Under the pieces are notes generated by a model. It ran no database searches. It was not told where the DNA came from and saw only the letters and a program-made list of their open reading frames with translations. Below are positions 22,501-28,679 of a DNA stretch of 28,679 bases, in pieces. The DNA is from an uncultured Alphaproteobacteria bacterium. GTDB lineage: Bacteria > Pseudomonadota > Alphaproteobacteria > Sphingomonadales > Sphingomonadaceae. Each line of letters starts with the position of its first letter. Positions within the stretch are counted from its first letter, which is position 1. The stretch lies in assembly GCA_903939555.1 (NCBI GenBank), contig CAJAHV010000144.1, forward strand, positions 1 to 28,679. Direction: 5' to 3'. The position numbers and the translations under genes were made by a program.

Positions 22501-22913
22501 TCTTCGCCTTTGACGCGCTGTGGCCGGTAAAGCGGGCGGCTTGCGCCAAGATGCCGCGCATGATTGTGGATCAGCGTCCAAGTCGGGGGACCGTCTATGT
22601 TGCCGAACTCTCTGGTACGCGGCGATCTCCACCAGGCAGACAGCAAAAATCGGCGCGGCTTGGGGCTCCGCCTGCAACCGTATTTCGTAAACATTTTCAT
22701 TTTGTTGCGACAAATGTATGGGAGGGGCCCGAATTGGACGCCGGTCCACAGTCATCGACCCTGGGAACGCCGTGCGACAATGGGAAATGCGGCGAGATCC
22801 GGCGCATCTGTGCTTCCGACAACCAAATCAGATCGCTCATGACAACGCCCCCTCAGCGCAGCCATTGAATCAATCGTTCGTCACCGACGCAAGCACTTTA
22901 ATGGGTCCTGAAC
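22501..22913. other. Gene-poor junction between catabolic cluster and integrative element
   Basis: No recognisable coding sequence is seen in these 413 bases. Short frames exist, including one of 80 codons from 22718, but none has family likeness or a convincing ribosome binding site. A 14-base palindrome, TTTGTTGCGACAAA, lies at 22701-22714 and fits the TNGTN(4)ACNA style of GntR/FCD operators, though it differs from the cluster motif. This stretch probably holds the internal boundary where the phage-like module meets the catabolic genes. Confidence 0.5.
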
Positions 22914-23234
22914 CTAAACTTCGCGCTGCACCCTTTTCGGCTTCGCGCCACGCCATCTAACACCGGTGGCAAGACCAAACGCAAATGATAGTGCCTCAAG
23001 GTCTCGGAGTTCCGCAAGCCCGATGCTGCGCTCGGCTTTAGCCTCCAGCGTCTCCCCACCGTGTCTATACTGCGGGTGGTTAGCGCCTCGCCGGATCGTC
23101 TCCGGCCTTCGTGCTCCGTGATAACGGCAAACAGCCATGCCAAACGCGGCTGGGTTGAGGCACTGTTCTCCGCGTGCCTTACACCTAGATGAGCAACGCT
23201 TGGCTGTGCCAGTAAGAATGTTCTTTAAGGGCAA
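22914..23234 (-). CDS. HGGxTx-type small phage/mobile-element protein
   Basis: A 106-residue basic protein with the features of the small HGGxTx-domain proteins found in prophages. An N-terminal Cys cluster (CSSRCKARGEQCLNPAAFGM then AVCRYHGARRP) is followed by GANHPQYRHGGETLEAKAER, where family members usually have N-x-x-x-HG-x-x-T. The function of these proteins is unknown; nucleic-acid binding through the Cys/His cluster is likely. The start is TTG 23234 with AGGAAACAGG upstream. The only internal ATG would remove the Cys cluster, so TTG is kept. It is the leftmost gene that clearly belongs to the mobile element. Confidence 0.65.
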   Translation of the reverse strand: MPLKNILTGTAKRCSSRCKARGEQCLNPAAFGMAVCRYHGARRPETIRRGANHPQYRHGGETLEAKAERSIGLAELRDLEALSFAFGLATGVRWRGAKPKRVQREV

Positions 23235-23400
23235 TCGCCTGTTTCCTGATTAGACATCGGCCGATAGGCCCGGTCGGCTGGCCGGGGGGGTCATTTGGCG
23301 TTGACCTCCTCGACCAGTCACCAAGTCATGACACTATGGCGAGACCTAACGAAGCAGCCACGGCGGACCCGCAAGCCGATTAGGCCACAAGCATCATTGT

Positions 23401-23922
23401 CTAAAGGTCTTGGAATTGACAGAATTGATTAACATCATGACCAATGAATTTGGCGTTTACAACGGCGAGTTCGATAGGCGACCAGCCGCCAGCAAGTGCC
23501 GTGTACACATCCTCAATGGAGCTAGTCATTTCAATTCTGGCTTGTTCACACTGCTCAAGCACCTGAGCAATCTTGGGCTCGATCTCAGCTAAAAAAGCCC
23601 GGATGATATTTTCAGGCACACACTCAAGAGTGAGCGCCTTTAACGCGGGAATGATGTTGCCCCCGAAATACTCAGGGATAGCGGTAAGCACACCACGCAG
23701 CCGGAGCGCCATATCTTCAGGCGTACACCCAACAAGCATAGCAGAGTAACGATTACTGTAGGGTGCCTGAAGATAATCTATAATAGCGGCAACCACGTTA
23801 TACTCGTGCTCTAGATCACGAGCAGACTCATACAGCTTGTAGCTGCTAACGCGCTCAAAGGGGTTGTGGCTTCTACGATCCATGGCGGCTTCGAAAACGT
23901 CGTAGCATGTAGGCTCATTCAT
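23401..23922 (-). CDS. Unrecognised AT-richer mobile-element protein
   Basis: A 173-residue acidic, mainly helical protein with no family I can name. It opens MNEPTCYDVFEAAMDRRSHN and includes SARDLEHEYNVVAAIIDYLQ, VLTAIPEYFGGNIIPALKAL and FLAEIEPKIAQVLEQCEQAR. There is no signal peptide or membrane segment. ATG 23922 has AAGGAGAG about five bases upstream, an excellent site. The coding DNA is visibly richer in A and T than the catabolic genes, which suggests foreign origin. It follows the primase/helicase gene by 113 bases and is probably cotranscribed. A role in element replication control or anti-phage defence is possible, but nothing in the sequence shows it. Confidence 0.72.
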   Translation of the reverse strand: MNEPTCYDVFEAAMDRRSHNPFERVSSYKLYESARDLEHEYNVVAAIIDYLQAPYSNRYSAMLVGCTPEDMALRLRGVLTAIPEYFGGNIIPALKALTLECVPENIIRAFLAEIEPKIAQVLEQCEQARIEMTSSIEDVYTALAGGWSPIELAVVNAKFIGHDVNQFCQFQDL

Positions 23923-24035
23923 TGGTCTCTCCTTCTTCCTTTTCACGGTGGGGAGGGCAGGAAGGGCGGGTTTTGAGGGTTTTCCGTAAACTCCTTCATG
24001 AGAAGTCGAGAAAGAGAAGCTTGCGGAAATACCCG

Positions 24036-25925
24036 TTAAACCCGCCCTTCCTGCCCTGTGGCATCTACGGCGCCCCTGTTGATTGAGAGGCCGACATAGA
24101 AACGCTTGCTGTTGCTCTGGGCCGCTGCAATCCCGCGTTCGGCTAGCCGGCGCGTAAAAGTGGCCTTGGTTCCAGGCTGGGTGCCGTTCTGCCGGCACCA
24201 AAAATCCCAGCCATTATACAACGCAGACTGCTCTTCCCGCTGCCCCTGCCCGCGTGTCGTGCGTTCCTCGAGGAACTCTCCGAGCAGGTCGCTTTCTTTG
24301 CGGTACTGCATGCGCTCCGCCCGCATCGCGGGGCTGAGGTAAAGCCCTTGTGTCAGATACGCCTGCGCGCCTTCGACCATCCAGCGCAGGATGCCGTCGC
24401 GCTCTGACAGCAACTTGGCTTCAAGATGGGTGTCCTGCTCCGCTTGACTGAACTTGCGCCGGAACGGGATGATCACGATGCGCCGCCATATGCCGTCATC
24501 ATCACCCTTGATAATCGGCTTATGGTTGGTGCGGACCCAAGCACTAAACCGCGGCTGGTATGTGAAGAACTCGCCGTAAAGATATCTGGCGGAGATAGGC
24601 TCTCGGCCGGCCAACTGCTTCACCACCTGCTCATCAAGGTGCATGCCGGCTGGAAGTTCGTTAATCGACACCAAGCGGACCCCATCCAGCATGGCGATAT
24701 CACCGCGAGGCCCATGGTCATCAGCCCGACGGGCGGCGAGCATGGTCGAGGGAGCCGCCTTGGCATAGTCGCCAAATATATCGCTGATTACATTACCGAA
24801 AATAGACTTTCCGTTGGCGCCGAAACCAACACAGAAGGTCAGGATCTCTTCCGTATTCAGCCCCGTGAGAGCGTAACCGAGAAGACGTTGCACCGAGTTA
24901 ATGGTGGCTTGGTCTCCCTCGAACACCTCGTCGAGAAACTTGAACCAGCGCGGACACGGCGCATCAGGATGATAGTTCGCAATGCAGTGCCGCGTGATGT
25001 AAAGCGCGGGCCGATTGGGCAAGAGCGTCGTCGAACTCAGGTCGACCACACCGTTACTGACGCCAAGGAAGCAGCTCTTTGCGTCTAAACGAGACGCGGA
25101 AACGACCAGTGCGGGGTCTGACTGCGCAAGCTCAAGCATTGCTTTGAGACGCTGGACTGAATGCGCAACTACGGCATCGCGGACCAGTTTTTGCCCCTTC
25201 TCGGGATCGCGCGCCAGTTCCTCGCCTGCAGCTTGGTAGAGCGCGCGACAGGTTTCCTTGGCGTATTCGACGTCCTCACCGGCCATACACCAGGCCCAGC
25301 GGCCGCCTTCCCAGCGCATCCAGCGCTTGCGCTCCGGTACATAGGCAAGCTCGTTACGCCATCGGTTAGCGAAGTAGTGTGCGTTCCGAACGTCGCCGTG
25401 CTGAGACCAGTCAACCGCCGCGCTAGGCGCCGAAGGTTTATTGCACCCCGGTAGGGCTGATGCACACGCCCTTCCGATTGTGCCCGCTCGATAGTCTGCT
25501 CGACTTTGCCATTTGTCGCGCTGGGCAAGGCCAGACCGGCTGAAGACCGCATCGGTTAGCGTACCGAGCAACGCCTCGGGGACGTTGCTTGCAACCAGCC
25601 GGCGTGCAATGTGACTGGCAAGCGCCATGTCTGCTTCCGACTGGCTGGGGTAAATCTGCTGCTTGCGAACCCCTTTTATGGCATCCCAGTTGCCAGACCA
25701 AAGTGCAGGCTGAGCCGTCGCCATGGACGACGCGGTACTGTCAACGAGGTAACTCTGATCTGGTGGGAGCGGCACGGCATCGTATTGTTTTACGGTCGCC
25801 TTGGGTTGCGCCTTGGGTTGCGCCTTTGGCAACGCCGCTTCGATCTCTGCCGCGGAATAGCGGCGACCAAATGCGACGACACTGGTCGTGGGACACATCT
25901 CGTCGGAGTACGCTTGCAAGCTCAT
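24036..25925 (-). CDS. P4-type primase/helicase (D5 N-terminal, SF3 helicase)
   Basis: A 629-residue replication protein of the phage/plasmid primase family. The C-terminal SF3 helicase has Walker A GFGANGKSIFGN at about residues 365-375, Walker B-like ARGDIAMLDGVRLVSINELP, and the sensor-like FSAWVRTNHKPIIKGDDDGI followed by RRIVIIPFRR. The D5 N-terminal domain precedes it, with LGVSNGVVDLSST. A short repeat near the N-terminus gives KAQPKAQPKA. The archaeo-eukaryotic primase part appears to be encoded separately by the next gene upstream. ATG 25925 follows the RepB-like stop by two bases. The protein should unwind the element origin, which is not recognised here. Confidence 0.9.
   Translation of the reverse strand: MSLQAYSDEMCPTTSVVAFGRRYSAAEIEAALPKAQPKAQPKATVKQYDAVPLPPDQSYLVDSTASSMATAQPALWSGNWDAIKGVRKQQIYPSQSEADMALASHIARRLVASNVPEALLGTLTDAVFSRSGLAQRDKWQSRADYRAGTIGRACASALPGCNKPSAPSAAVDWSQHGDVRNAHYFANRWRNELAYVPERKRWMRWEGGRWAWCMAGEDVEYAKETCRALYQAAGEELARDPEKGQKLVRDAVVAHSVQRLKAMLELAQSDPALVVSASRLDAKSCFLGVSNGVVDLSSTTLLPNRPALYITRHCIANYHPDAPCPRWFKFLDEVFEGDQATINSVQRLLGYALTGLNTEEILTFCVGFGANGKSIFGNVISDIFGDYAKAAPSTMLAARRADDHGPRGDIAMLDGVRLVSINELPAGMHLDEQVVKQLAGREPISARYLYGEFFTYQPRFSAWVRTNHKPIIKGDDDGIWRRIVIIPFRRKFSQAEQDTHLEAKLLSERDGILRWMVEGAQAYLTQGLYLSPAMRAERMQYRKESDLLGEFLEERTTRGQGQREEQSALYNGWDFWCRQNGTQPGTKATFTRRLAERGIAAAQSNSKRFYVGLSINRGAVDATGQEGRV
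25798..25830. repeat. Short 12-base tandem repeat inside the primase/helicase gene
   Basis: GCCTTGGGTTGC occurs twice in direct tandem and is followed by a partial third copy. It encodes the linker QPKAQPKAQPK on the minus strand and probably arose by slippage. Confidence 0.7.
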
Positions 25926-25927
25926 GG

Positions 25928-26464
25928 TCAAGGCACTCCCAACCGGTGCTTCATGTGCCGAAAGCCGGGCAGCCGCAGGAGACGCGACACATCAGTCGCT
26001 GCCCGATCAGCGCCAAGGGTAACAAGGCCCCTGTTGATCTCTTCAGCAAGGTCAGCCGTCATGACCTCCCCCTCACTGAGCAGCCAATAGAAGTGACGTC
26101 GGTCAGGCGTGCTGGAGACTACCTCGATGCTCGGCGGCAACAGTGCCCGCACTGACGCCAATGCCTCGGGCGACACCCCGTCAAAGTCAGCATGTACGCC
26201 GCGAACTCGGGAAACATTGGACTTGCTGCGGTGGCCTTTACACTGGTTCACCATAACATAGACCGCCGCCCCAGCTGCGTTCAGCTCGTCGAGCCGCGGA
26301 GTGATCTCAGCGACCCTGGACAAGGTCAGGTTGGCATATCGCCGACAGAGTGGGTCAGGTTCTGGCTTCTTCGCGCCCTTAGGGAGGTCGGTAAATGTCT
26401 CGATGTTGAAAGTTGCTTCCGGATCGGGATCGAGGTGGCGAAGAAAGTGAAGTGCAGGGTGCAT
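25928..26464 (-). CDS. RepB-like primase domain protein
   Basis: A 178-residue protein resembling the RepB/archaeo-eukaryotic primase domain of small plasmids and satellites. Key segments are VYVMVNQCKGHRSKSNVSRV, RGVHADFDG (acidic residues in the metal-binding position), VVSSTPDRRHFYWLLSEG and ATDVSRLLRLPGFRHMK, the last being the typical family end. ATG 26464 overlaps the AlpA-type stop in TAATG, and its own TGA lies two bases from the helicase start. The three genes are therefore coupled, and primase and helicase work as separate chains. The product would make primers for element replication. Confidence 0.82.
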   Translation of the reverse strand: MHPALHFLRHLDPDPEATFNIETFTDLPKGAKKPEPDPLCRRYANLTLSRVAEITPRLDELNAAGAAVYVMVNQCKGHRSKSNVSRVRGVHADFDGVSPEALASVRALLPPSIEVVSSTPDRRHFYWLLSEGEVMTADLAEEINRGLVTLGADRAATDVSRLLRLPGFRHMKHRLGVP

Positions 26465-26703
26465 TAGGGCACCTCTCGTGCAAGCCAAGAGCGCAATTCG
26501 CCGACCCGCCATGCAGTAACGCCTACGCCCAGTTTGACTGGAAGCGGCGCTTTTCCAGACTTCACGTACCGCCACCACGTTGAACGAGAAATCGGGACCA
26601 GTGGGCCTACTATCCGCGTTATGCGCACAAAAGCCGTATCCGGGAGTTGGTCGAAGTCGACCTCCGGCAGTTTGGATTTCCGACTAGGTTCCGGTTGGAT
26701 CAC
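26464..26703 (-). CDS. AlpA/excisionase-type helix-turn-helix regulator
   Basis: A 79-residue DNA-binding protein of the AlpA/MerR-like excisionase group. The pattern FVRITRIVGPLVPISRSTWWRYVKSGKAPLPVKLG matches the L-x-x-x-x-x-S-x-x-T/S-x-x-R-x-x-x-x-G-x-x-P-x-P-x-x-L motif, with the HTH at about residues 35-60. AWRVGELRSWLA closes the domain. Such proteins activate integrase or excise the element. The start is GTG 26703 with GTGAGG seven bases upstream; no ATG alternative is present. It is the first gene of the replication operon. Confidence 0.85.
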   Translation of the reverse strand: MIQPEPSRKSKLPEVDFDQLPDTAFVRITRIVGPLVPISRSTWWRYVKSGKAPLPVKLGVGVTAWRVGELRSWLAREVP

Positions 26704-26768
26704 GATAATGCCTCACGAAGTGCGATGCATCCTCATGATGGCTAACCGGCAAGCATGCTACCGCTCTC

Positions 26769-26792
26769 AATCACGCTGCCAGCAGCGTGATT
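26769..26792. terminator. Perfect hairpin after the small protein gene
   Basis: AATCACGCTG and CAGCGTGATT form a perfect 10-base-pair stem with a CCAG loop. It directly touches the stop codon of the gene at 26792-27133. No T-run follows in the direction of that gene, so it may act as a weak terminator, an mRNA stabiliser or an operator upstream of the AlpA-type gene. Confidence 0.45.
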
Positions 26793-27133
26793 TATTCCCT
26801 CGACCACTTCGAAACCAAGTTCGCATAGGTTCCGAAGGCTAACTGCCCAAAACGGACTTCGAGATGACGGGCGGCGTCCTTGTTACTCCTGTAATTGTTA
26901 CGGTTTTCGAGATAATAAGTGCGCGCCGACCCCTTGACCTTGTTCCGCGCCTCATGACGTTGTTCCGCGCCAAGCTTGCCTTGCTCAGAGCGTTCCGCAG
27001 TGCTCGCCTGGTCGAGAAGTTGGCGCACATAAAGACCAGGAAGGCCCTTGAAGTGCTCGTCGAGCAGTTTCTCGTGCCAGCCGGGCAATCGCTTCAACGT
27101 GTCTTTGGGGGGATCACTTGGCCGCTTGCCCAT
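26792..27133 (-). CDS. Small basic protein following the integrase, unknown function
   Basis: A 113-residue, strongly charged helical protein that I do not recognise. It contains PGWHEKLLDEHFKGLPGLYV, KLGAEQRHEARNKVKGSART and NKDAARHLEVRFGQLAFGTY. The C-terminal half could be a helix-turn-helix (KDAARHLEVRFGQLAFGTYANLVSKW), so DNA binding is likely. Its ATG at 27133 directly abuts the integrase TAG with no gap, so translation is probably coupled. That place suggests an excisionase-like or recombination accessory function, which is inference. Confidence 0.65.
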   Translation of the reverse strand: MGKRPSDPPKDTLKRLPGWHEKLLDEHFKGLPGLYVRQLLDQASTAERSEQGKLGAEQRHEARNKVKGSARTYYLENRNNYRSNKDAARHLEVRFGQLAFGTYANLVSKWSRE

Positions 27134-28390
27134 CTATGCCACCTCCGCAGATTGGTGCGCCTTTTGACACAGTCCATCAATCCGGTGCGCCACGTCCTGC
27201 AGGACCTTGGCATGCTCGATTTCGTACCGGCTCTTGTTGTACCCGGCGACGAGTTGGCCACCAAGGTTGGAATGCCCAAGGATAACCGACACGACATGCG
27301 GCGGCGCACCCAGATTACCAGCAAGCGTAGCCGTGGTACGGCGCAGGGCGTGGGCAGACCATCCGCTGACGCCAGACTTCTTAGCGTTCGCCTTCAACCA
27401 GCGGTCCCAGTTGTCGAGCTTTCCGCCGCGCTGGCCGACAAAGACTAGATCTGCCGGCTTGGGCTCCTCGCTCACCCCCTGCAGTTGCCGATGTGACAGT
27501 TCAGCCACCTTTACCTCGTCCAAGAGAGCAACCGCCTGCTGTGATAAGGGAACATGCATTGCGGGCTTCGGAGCCAGCCTGCGCCTCGTTTGGGCACGTG
27601 TGTCCTTCCGAACCGCAGCCGGGATTGTCCAAACCCGCATCTGAAGGTTGAACTGCCCCCAAGTGGCGTTCCGCGCCTCGTCAAGCCGCGCCCCAGTTAG
27701 AAGCATAAAACGACAGCAGCGCCCGTAGCTATCAGTCAGCGTGGGCCAGACAGCAGCGAGTTCGGCCTCGCCCATCACCTTCTGCCTAGGTGCGTCCTGA
27801 AGCGGCTTCTCTAGGTCAAAGACGCCTTTCATCAGCCCGCGCTTTACGGCCCACTTGAGAACCGGGGTAACATAGGCGACCGCTCGTGCCGCTGAGACTT
27901 TGGCAGTATGCGGATCGACCGCGCGCTGCAGCTCCGAGGACAATACGTCAACCCCTGGCCGATCAAGGTGGGCCTTAAATACCGACCTGATCCGTCGCAA
28001 CTGCTCCGCCTTGGTTTTCAACCCCGCTCCATTCCCAGCGGAAAAATACTCCTCCACGGCCGCGCCGAAAGTGCCGACACCCCGCTTCGCTGAGACTGCC
28101 CTTGTGCGGTTCTCTCGCTTCTCCGCCGTGGGATCAGCACCAGCAGCCACACGTTGACGAATAAGCCTGGCCTTCACCCGCGCCTCGGCAAGGCCGAGCC
28201 CAGCGCCAACCTCGAACCGCCGCATTACGCCACTAGCACGAATGTTTAGCGACCAAGTGCGGGTGCCCTTCGGCGTTACCCTTAACCTCAAGCCAGGCAC
28301 GTCGCCGTCCACGAACTCCAAGGTCCTAACGGGGTCTGGCTTTATCTTCGCCACGGCGGCCGCAGAAAGGGCAGGTACTCGTTTGGCCAT
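27134..28390 (-). CDS. int: Tyrosine integrase of the integrative element
   Basis: A 418-residue P4-type tyrosine recombinase. The N-terminal DUF4102-like arm-binding domain reads LEFVDGDVPGLRLRVTPKGT with RTWSLNIRASGVMRRFEVGA. The SAM-like core-binding domain covers about residues 105-190. The catalytic residues are Arg235 in LLTGARLDEA, His347 and Arg350 in HALRRTTAT, His373 in LGHSN and the nucleophile Tyr384 in AGYNKSRY. ATG 28390 is preferred to the TTG four codons upstream. The ribosome binding site is weak. The gene starts 160 bases from a tRNA-Lys 3' fragment, the expected attachment site for this family. Confidence 0.95.
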   Translation of the reverse strand: MAKRVPALSAAAVAKIKPDPVRTLEFVDGDVPGLRLRVTPKGTRTWSLNIRASGVMRRFEVGAGLGLAEARVKARLIRQRVAAGADPTAEKRENRTRAVSAKRGVGTFGAAVEEYFSAGNGAGLKTKAEQLRRIRSVFKAHLDRPGVDVLSSELQRAVDPHTAKVSAARAVAYVTPVLKWAVKRGLMKGVFDLEKPLQDAPRQKVMGEAELAAVWPTLTDSYGRCCRFMLLTGARLDEARNATWGQFNLQMRVWTIPAAVRKDTRAQTRRRLAPKPAMHVPLSQQAVALLDEVKVAELSHRQLQGVSEEPKPADLVFVGQRGGKLDNWDRWLKANAKKSGVSGWSAHALRRTTATLAGNLGAPPHVVSVILGHSNLGGQLVAGYNKSRYEIEHAKVLQDVAHRIDGLCQKAHQSAEVA

Positions 28391-28550
28391 CGTCAGTCTC
28401 AAAAGGTTTCACAGAGGTTTCATAAGCCCTGCGACTACGTGAGACAAGATGCAACGCAACGAGTGTTGCATGCTCAATAATCTCGATATATATCAGATAT
28501 TTCTGCTATTGCCTGCATCAGCCTGAAAGCATGTGAGACAATGAGACTGC
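28391..28550. promoter_or_regulatory. Integrase upstream region with repeats
   Basis: GTGAGACAA occurs twice, at 28439-28447 and 28533-28541. An inverted repeat ATGCAAC/GTTGCAT lies at 28449-28455 and 28465-28471 around nine bases. The stretch to 28500 is AT-rich. Such repeats next to an attachment site are usual for integrase arm sites and for the integrase promoter operator, but the roles here are inferred. Confidence 0.4.
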
Positions 28551-28599
28551 CTGACTCTTAATCAGCGGGTCCCAGGTTCGAACCCTGGTGCGTCCACCA
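28551..28599 (+). other. Attachment site: 49-base 3' fragment of tRNA-Lys(CTT)
   Basis: The fragment runs from the anticodon stem to CCA. It contains anticodon loop CTCTTAA (anticodon CTT at 28557-28559), the T arm CCAGG-TTCGAAC-CCTGG at 28572-28588, acceptor strand TGCGTCC, discriminator A and encoded CCA. No D arm and no 5' acceptor strand GGACGCA are found in the bases before it, and the first pair of the anticodon stem is already broken (C28550 against C28566). It is therefore not a working tRNA but the copy left when an element integrates at the anticodon loop. Confidence 0.82.
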
Positions 28600-28679
28600 T
28601 TTTTCAATTTAAATTCAATAGCTTAGAAAGAACGGTCAGCCGTCAGGCTTGACGCCTAAAAGTTATAAACAGGTGTAAA

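Larger units (their letters stand above)
22914..28599. mobile_element. Visible part of an integrative element at tRNA-Lys(CTT)
   Basis: An integrase, AlpA-type regulator, RepB-like primase, P4-type primase/helicase and small phage-type proteins are packed on one strand. They end at a 3' fragment of a tRNA-Lys gene. No capsid, portal, tail, terminase or conjugation genes are visible, which fits a phage satellite or a small replicating island. With the tRNA on the plus strand, the fragment marks the right end, and the intact tRNA should lie at the left end. It is not in this window, so the left border given here is only that of the phage-type genes. Confidence 0.7.

Noticed and set aside
22718..22960. 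An 80-codon plus-strand frame after the palindrome at 22701
   Set aside because: No family likeness, and it runs into the 3' end of the HGGxTx-type gene on the other strand. It is not supported as a gene.
23327..23431. A short plus-strand frame starting MTLWRDLTKQPRRTRKPI
   Set aside because: It is 34 codons long, has no ribosome binding site or known family, and overlaps the end of the opposite gene.
25798..25830. CRISPR-like or iteron repeats
   Set aside because: Only two and a half 12-base copies, in tandem and in frame within a coding region. They encode a KAQP linker.
28524..28599. A complete tRNA-Lys gene
   Set aside because: The 3' half is perfect, but the D arm and the 5' acceptor strand are missing and the anticodon stem is broken at its first pair.

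Overview
The window looks like DNA from an alphaproteobacterium, most probably a sphingomonad (Novosphingobium/Sphingobium type). The coding DNA is GC-rich, the TonB-dependent receptor has the EIIVTGT TonB box typical of that group, and the genes form dense catabolic operons. This placement rests on style and motif recognition; no search was run.

Layout. (1) 1-2750 is a scarred region. A complete IS3-family insertion sequence (275-1523) is flanked by two different broken genes and has no visible target duplication. A RidA-family gene follows (1684-2070, minus), then an IS21-type istB remnant, then a heavily deleted short-chain dehydrogenase remnant. (2) 2752-14451 is a long minus-strand run. 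In transcription order it holds a TonB-dependent receptor, a cupin, a three-subunit molybdenum hydroxylase (large, FAD and 2Fe-2S subunits), a ureidoglycolate-lyase-like protein, a small helix-turn-helix protein, a SAM methyltransferase, a small helical protein, an alpha/beta-hydrolase-fold protein, an unrecognised protein and a bicupin. (3) 14700-17097 holds a MarR-type regulator (plus), a second alpha/beta-hydrolase paralogue (minus) and two tandem NTF2/SnoaL-like proteins (plus). (4) 17094-21644 is a second minus-strand operon: FAD-linked oxidase, class III aminotransferase, a second small cupin and a RutA-like flavin monooxygenase. A GntR/FCD regulator is divergent at 21752-22483. (5) 22914-28599 is an integrative element with an HGGxTx-type small protein, an unrecognised AT-rich gene, a P4-type primase/helicase, a RepB-like primase, an AlpA-type regulator, a small protein, a tyrosine integrase and a 49-bp 3' fragment of a tRNA-Lys(CTT) gene as the attachment site.

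How the parts may work together. Regions 2 to 4 read as one regulon for uptake (TonB receptor) and oxidative breakdown of a small molecule, quite possibly a nitrogen heterocycle. Molybdenum hydroxylases hydroxylate N-heteroaromatic rings. RutA-type flavoenzymes open cyclic amide rings. AllA-type enzymes act on ureido compounds, and RidA and aminotransferase proteins handle nitrogenous intermediates. A near-palindromic site, ATTTTGTATGCAAAAT or a close variant, lies at the receptor promoter, in the hydrolase/NTF2 divergent promoter and in the oxidase/GntR divergent promoter. A shorter perfect palindrome lies just after the GntR gene. This makes the GntR protein the likely common regulator. The substrate cannot be named from sequence alone.

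No complete tRNA-Lys gene is seen in the window. The far end of the integrative element may therefore lie to the left of the window, and the catabolic cluster could be its cargo.
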